From the NCBI GenBank assembly GCA_027061425.1, contig JALSUN010000018.1, positions 39,653 to 47,116 of the forward strand: 7,464 bases of DNA. The letters are read 5' to 3'. This document shows, piece by piece, positions 5,237 to 7,464 of the stretch (its first letter is position 1; each line of letters opens with the position of its first letter). Both the position numbers and the translations under genes were made by a program. Below the pieces are notes generated by a model. It saw nothing but the letters and a program-made list of their open reading frames with translations, ran no database searches and was not told where the DNA came from. The stretch comes from Helicobacteraceae bacterium. GTDB taxonomy: Bacteria > Campylobacterota > Campylobacteria > Campylobacterales > Sulfurimonadaceae.

Positions 5237-5650
5237 ATGAAAAAAACTATTTTTTATACTGTTGTTATGATGTTATGGCCCATGAGTATCAGTCTTTATG
5301 CTCAAAACTCCATCGATGCACAACTTCAGGCCATCCATAATGCACCTGCGTCCAAGCGTGTAGAGATGATGAACCAGTTTAAACAGCGTCTTGCTCAAAT
5401 GAATGAACAAGAGCGCTCCGAAGCCATTGCTCAGATGCGAACTCAAATGCAGAAACAGCAACACAAGCAAGAGCATATGGATGGAAACAAAGAGCGTCGT
5501 CTTGACCAGATGGAGCACTCTGAAAACATGCAACGTATGGAGCAGATGCAACAGCGTCAACATGGACAACAACAGATGAAAGAGCAAATGGGTGAACATC
5601 AGAGTGGCCATAACGGCCAACAAGAGATGCCCAACATGCCTTATAAATAA
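5237..5650 (+). CDS. secreted Met/Gln/His-rich low-complexity protein B
   Basis: A 137-aa paralogue of the preceding protein. It has a signal peptide (1-22, ending LYA) and then a helical core at 42-72 (VEMMNQFKQRL...NEQERSEAIAQMRTQMQ) matching protein A at 16 of 31 positions, followed by a Gln/Met/His tail (HGQQQMKEQMGEH). My counts are 26 Gln, 18 Met and 7 His of 137; no Cys. It has one core copy and a shorter tail than A. The start is supported by AGGAG 6 nt upstream of the ATG. It lies 70 nt after A, beyond a hairpin, and 35 nt before the barrel protein, so A, B and the barrel gene may form one operon with internal attenuation. Probably a periplasmic or surface partner of A; function unknown. 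Confidence 0.83.
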   Translation: MKKTIFYTVVMMLWPMSISLYAQNSIDAQLQAIHNAPASKRVEMMNQFKQRLAQMNEQERSEAIAQMRTQMQKQQHKQEHMDGNKERRLDQMEHSENMQRMEQMQQRQHGQQQMKEQMGEHQSGHNGQQEMPNMPYK

Positions 5651-5656
5651 GATTTT

Positions 5657-5673
5657 AACACCGACACGGTGTT
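5657..5673 (+). other. hairpin just upstream of the barrel-protein ribosome binding site
   Basis: AACACCG (5657-5663) and CGGTGTT (5667-5673) are a perfect 7-bp inverted repeat with a 3-nt loop, ending 1 nt before AAGGAG (5675-5680). No T-tract follows, so it is not a classic terminator. It could be an mRNA stabiliser or processing site between the two cistrons, or a dyad operator. Confidence 0.45.
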
Positions 5674-5685
5674 CAAGGAGCCCTT

Positions 5686-6540
5686 ATGCTACGCATACTC
5701 ACAACCATAGCACTTTTAAACATGGCGCTATTTGCCTTTACGGATACCGATATGGATGGTGTAGAAGACCGTGCAGACCAGTGTCCTAATACCTCTTTGA
5801 TGGAGCTTGTAGACATCAGTGGATGTACCATAAAAAGTTTAGAAAATCCCCACCATTTTGATGTGATCTTAGGTGCCAGTTATTCACAGATCAGTCCCAA
5901 TACTCAAGAAAAAACAGACACTTATGCAGCCTCGTTACAAGCAGACTACTACTATAAGGCCTTTTCGCTACAGGTTTCTAGTGCCTATTTCGACTCAGAG
6001 AGTAGCATTACATCCACCAAGGGAACCACCGACACTTTTGTAGGTGCCTACTACCAGTTTACACCCTTTTCCACGCTCAACATCCGTTTAGGTGGTGGCG
6101 CACTGCTGCCTACCTATGAGGCTGATAACAACAACTTAGACTATACCGCTTCCGCAAGTCTTAGCTACCTCTTTAAAGATTTCAACCTCTTTGGAAGCTA
6201 TAGTTACACCCTCATCAATGATGATGACATCAACTACACAGACATCAACAACGACCCCGTCTCTATAAACTATGCCAACACCCATGCCTATAATCTTGGC
6301 TTGGGGTTCTACCCTACCAACAGTCTCTATATCAGTGGTGCATACAACAGCAGTGACAGCATTTATAACCAGATTATTACAGGTAACACCATCGAGACCA
6401 TAGCACCGCTAAACACCGCTTCTGCTTATCTTTTTTACACGATTGACAAAAACTGGTTTACCACTGCAAGTTATGCTTATGGGCTGAGTGATTCAGCAAG
6501 TGATCATTATGCTAATGTACGTTTGGGATACTATTTTTAA
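5686..6540 (+). CDS. outer-membrane beta-barrel protein with thrombospondin type-3 repeat
   Basis: A 284-aa protein with a signal peptide (1-17, ending LFA). One thrombospondin type-3 calcium-binding repeat follows at once (DTDMDGVEDRADQCPN, 20-35), with a CPNT...SGC loop (C33, C47) likely closed by a disulfide. From about residue 58 to the end, alternating Tyr/Ser/Thr-rich amphipathic strands recur (for example FDVILGASYSQI and LSYLFKDFNLFGSYSY), ending in a terminal Phe after RLGYY, the usual recognition signal for outer-membrane barrel insertion. No C-terminal OmpA peptidoglycan-binding domain is present. It is probably a small porin or surface barrel of about 10-12 strands with a periplasmic or surface calcium module. 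AAGGAG lies 5 nt upstream of the ATG. It is last in the cluster with the Met/Gln-rich proteins and ends at a strong terminator. Confidence 0.85.
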   Translation: MLRILTTIALLNMALFAFTDTDMDGVEDRADQCPNTSLMELVDISGCTIKSLENPHHFDVILGASYSQISPNTQEKTDTYAASLQADYYYKAFSLQVSSAYFDSESSITSTKGTTDTFVGAYYQFTPFSTLNIRLGGGALLPTYEADNNNLDYTASASLSYLFKDFNLFGSYSYTLINDDDINYTDINNDPVSINYANTHAYNLGLGFYPTNSLYISGAYNSSDSIYNQIITGNTIETIAPLNTASAYLFYTIDKNWFTTASYAYGLSDSASDHYANVRLGYYF

Positions 6541-6561
6541 ATGTAGAGTGGGAAAAAGAGC

Positions 6562-6592
6562 GTCAAGAAAAAGTCAATTTCTTGACTTTTTT
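6562..6592 (+). terminator. rho-independent terminator after the barrel gene
   Basis: A perfect 9-bp stem, GTCAAGAAA (6562-6570) with TTTCTTGAC (6578-6586), a 7-nt loop and then six T (6587-6592). On the minus strand the same stem is followed by GCTCTTTTT, so it may also end the convergent small-protein operon. Confidence 0.85.
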
Positions 6593-6611
6593 AGTTATCT
6601 AAAAAGAGGCT

Positions 6612-6707
6612 TTACCAGCGCCCTTTTTTTTTCATGTCATAAATGAAGTAGAGTCCTAAGACTGTGGCTAAAAAACCACCACCGAGCAAAATAACAACAG
6701 TAGTCAT
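6612..6707 (-). CDS. 31-aa single-pass membrane protein
   Basis: A small open frame with one hydrophobic segment (about residues 3-23, containing a GGG at 9-11), followed by D24 and a basic tail (K26-K28, R30, W31) that predicts a cytoplasmic C-terminus. It starts 2 nt after the stop of the 70-aa gene (TAAGTATG), so coupled translation is likely; only a weak AAG lies before it. The tail is encoded across a run of nine A. Losing one A would change the end to KKKGAGKASF (35 aa), so slippage could vary the C-terminus. Size and context fit an accessory subunit of a membrane complex, but I recognise no family, and it resembles neither CcoS nor CydX. Confidence 0.6.
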   Translation of the reverse strand: MTTVVILLGGGFLATVLGLYFIYDMKKKGRW

Positions 6708-6709
6708 AC

Positions 6710-6922
6710 TTAGTTTATAAGCCCTAACTCTGCTAGTAGAGGCTTGATTTCTGCTGCCAATTCTATGAGCTCTTCATAGATAATACCTTCGGCCTTATCT
6801 TCTGCAATCCACTCTTCTAAACGCTTCATAGTCTCAGACTTCTCAGTCGCATTAAGTGTATCTGTTTTGGTTACAGCTTCTTTTATTCTCTCTAAATGTT
6901 CATGGTGTTTATGTGAACTCAT
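6710..6922 (-). CDS. 70-aa conserved-looking small helical protein
   Basis: A 70-aa acidic, probably cytoplasmic protein without signal or membrane segment. It begins with a His-rich stretch (SSHKHHEHLE) and is predicted as helices: about 8-20, 26-40 (KSETMKRLEEWIAED) and 46-66. AAGGA lies about 7 nt upstream and overlaps the stop of the preceding 69-aa gene, a sign of coupled translation. Codon use and composition are ordinary for the window. I do not recognise the family. The N-terminal histidines could bind metal, but this is speculation. Confidence 0.8.
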   Translation of the reverse strand: MSSHKHHEHLERIKEAVTKTDTLNATEKSETMKRLEEWIAEDKAEGIIYEELIELAAEIKPLLAELGLIN

Positions 6923-6931
6923 CGTTTATCC

Positions 6932-7141
6932 TTAATAGTTGTTGTATTTTCCGGCTTCTACATCAGCACGGATAGCATCTATCTTCTCTTGTATCATATC
7001 TAGCAATATCTTAGCCCCCTCTTTATCATCCGCTTCTGGGACATCCCAATCAGTAATTTTCATGTTGGCTTTGAAAAGTAGTTCAATCGCACTGTGGATC
7101 TCACCTTTTCTTGATACTAACTCTTTTTGTATGGCGTCCAT
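6932..7141 (-). CDS. 69-aa small helical protein, first gene of a three-gene operon
   Basis: A 69-aa charged, soluble protein of two likely helices (about 3-27 and 40-63) around a TDWDVPEADD turn. The open frame extends 20 codons upstream to 7201, but the start at 7141 is clear: AAGGAGG lies 6 nt before it, and the promoter -10 (7161-7166) and -35 lie inside the would-be extension. It is followed 9 nt later by the 70-aa gene. I do not recognise the family. The RND exporter gene ends about 180 bp upstream on the same strand, but this operon has its own promoter, so any functional link is uncertain. Confidence 0.83.
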   Translation of the reverse strand: MDAIQKELVSRKGEIHSAIELLFKANMKITDWDVPEADDKEGAKILLDMIQEKIDAIRADVEAGKYNNY

Positions 7142-7160
7142 AAACAGCCTCCTTTTTGAC

Positions 7161-7189
7161 AGTATATCCCTAAAAATGTTTATCTTCAA
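7161..7189 (-). promoter_or_regulatory. sigma70-type promoter of the small-protein operon
   Basis: On the minus strand TTGAAG (7189-7184), a 17-bp spacer and TATACT (7166-7161) give a near-consensus promoter. The transcript would start around 7154, leaving a short leader that carries the AAGGAGG ribosome binding site. Confidence 0.65.
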
Positions 7190-7252
7190 GAGATAATCCA
7201 ATTACGCTATATAATTTTTCTAAGTAGAGCAACGTTTCGATTGTATATCTAC

Positions 7253-7271
7253 TATTATTTTCACAATAATA
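7253..7271. other. A/T-only hairpin between the exporter and small-protein genes
   Basis: TATTATT (7253-7259) and AATAATA (7265-7271) pair perfectly around a 5-nt loop, flanked by TTGTAT and ATACAA, which also match. It is too A/T-rich to be a convincing terminator for the exporter gene. The rest of 7190-7318 shows nothing further that I can name. Confidence 0.25.
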
Positions 7272-7318
7272 CAATTCATATAAAGAAGCCGGACTATCAA
7301 CCTATCTTAAATACAACA

Positions 7319-7464
7319 TTAGGCTACAGTATCTTGTTTCTTCACAAAGATCTTCATCAATGCCCCTGTTAAAAAGAGGTTGGTCAGCATTGCCATCAGA
7401 ACTGTCACACCTGTGATCAGACCAAAGTTAAAGAGGTTGGTCATAGAGGCGAACATAAAGACAA
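7319..7464 (-). CDS. RND-superfamily (MMPL/HAE3-like) exporter, C-terminal fragment
   Basis: Only the last 47 codons are inside the window; the gene continues beyond 7464. The visible part reads FASMTNLFNFGLITGVTVL, then MAMLTNLFLTGALMKIF and a charged KKQDTVA end. This is the final two membrane helices of RND-superfamily exporters, where the pattern S-x-x-T-N-x-x-x-F-G-L is common before a Leu-rich helix ending in a short basic cytoplasmic tail. Such proteins use proton flux to export lipids, hopanoids or hydrophobic compounds; the substrate cannot be inferred from this fragment. The stop is at 7319-7321, with no convincing terminator after it. Confidence 0.7.
   Translation of the reverse strand, partial: VFMFASMTNLFNFGLITGVTVLMAMLTNLFLTGALMKIFVKKQDTVA

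Noticed and set aside
6939..7196. Plus-strand frame of 85 codons opposite the 69-aa gene
   Set aside because: It is Ser-rich antisense of a well-supported gene and lacks a ribosome binding site.
7142..7201. Longer start for the 69-aa protein (Met at 7201)
   Set aside because: The extension overlaps a good promoter, and the start at 7141 has a strong AAGGAGG site.

Overview
The window looks like a chromosomal segment of a Campylobacterota-type bacterium (Sulfurovum/Sulfurimonas-like). This is inferred from the low-to-moderate G+C, the Lys/Leu/Ser-rich proteins, an HDFNTPL-type histidine kinase, a cytochrome b561 of the style I associate with that phylum, and a c-type-cytochrome gene next to a Crp/Fnr regulator. 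No rRNA, tRNA or CRISPR array is visible, so the assignment rests on protein style only.

Layout. 1-325: no gene; a 7-bp tandem repeat, an inverted pair of REP-like palindromes and a short GC-rich hairpin-forming block. 326-937 (-): Crp/Fnr-family regulator. 1025-2155 (+): secreted pentaheme cytochrome c, divergent from the regulator. 2152-2742 (-): membrane cytochrome b561, convergent with the cytochrome c gene and sharing its stop (TTAA). 2843-4545 (+): OmpR/PhoB-type response regulator and overlapping histidine kinase. 4651-5166 and 5237-5650 (+): two related, secreted, Met/Gln/His-rich low-complexity proteins. 5686-6540 (+): outer-membrane beta-barrel protein with an N-terminal calcium-binding thrombospondin type-3 repeat, closed by a clear terminator. 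6612-7141 (-): operon of three very small proteins (69, 70 and 31 aa; the last a single membrane segment). 7319-7464 (-): C-terminal end of an RND-superfamily exporter cut by the window edge.

Main observation. The promoter regions of the response regulator, the first Met/Gln-rich gene and cytochrome b561 each carry direct repeats of about YTAACACT spaced exactly 11 bp. The last copy in each lies 7 nt upstream of a -10-like hexamer. An 11-bp phased direct repeat is the classic binding geometry of OmpR/PhoB regulators, so I propose a local regulon. In it the two-component system would control itself, the Met/Gln-rich periplasmic proteins (probably with the downstream barrel protein) and cytochrome b561, whose convergent neighbour is a pentaheme cytochrome c. 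What it senses is unknown; a metal (Cu/Ag) or oxidative/reactive-chlorine signal is a reasonable hypothesis given the Met-rich outputs and a Cys pair in the sensor domain. The function of the Met/Gln-rich pair and of the three-small-protein operon is not recognised.
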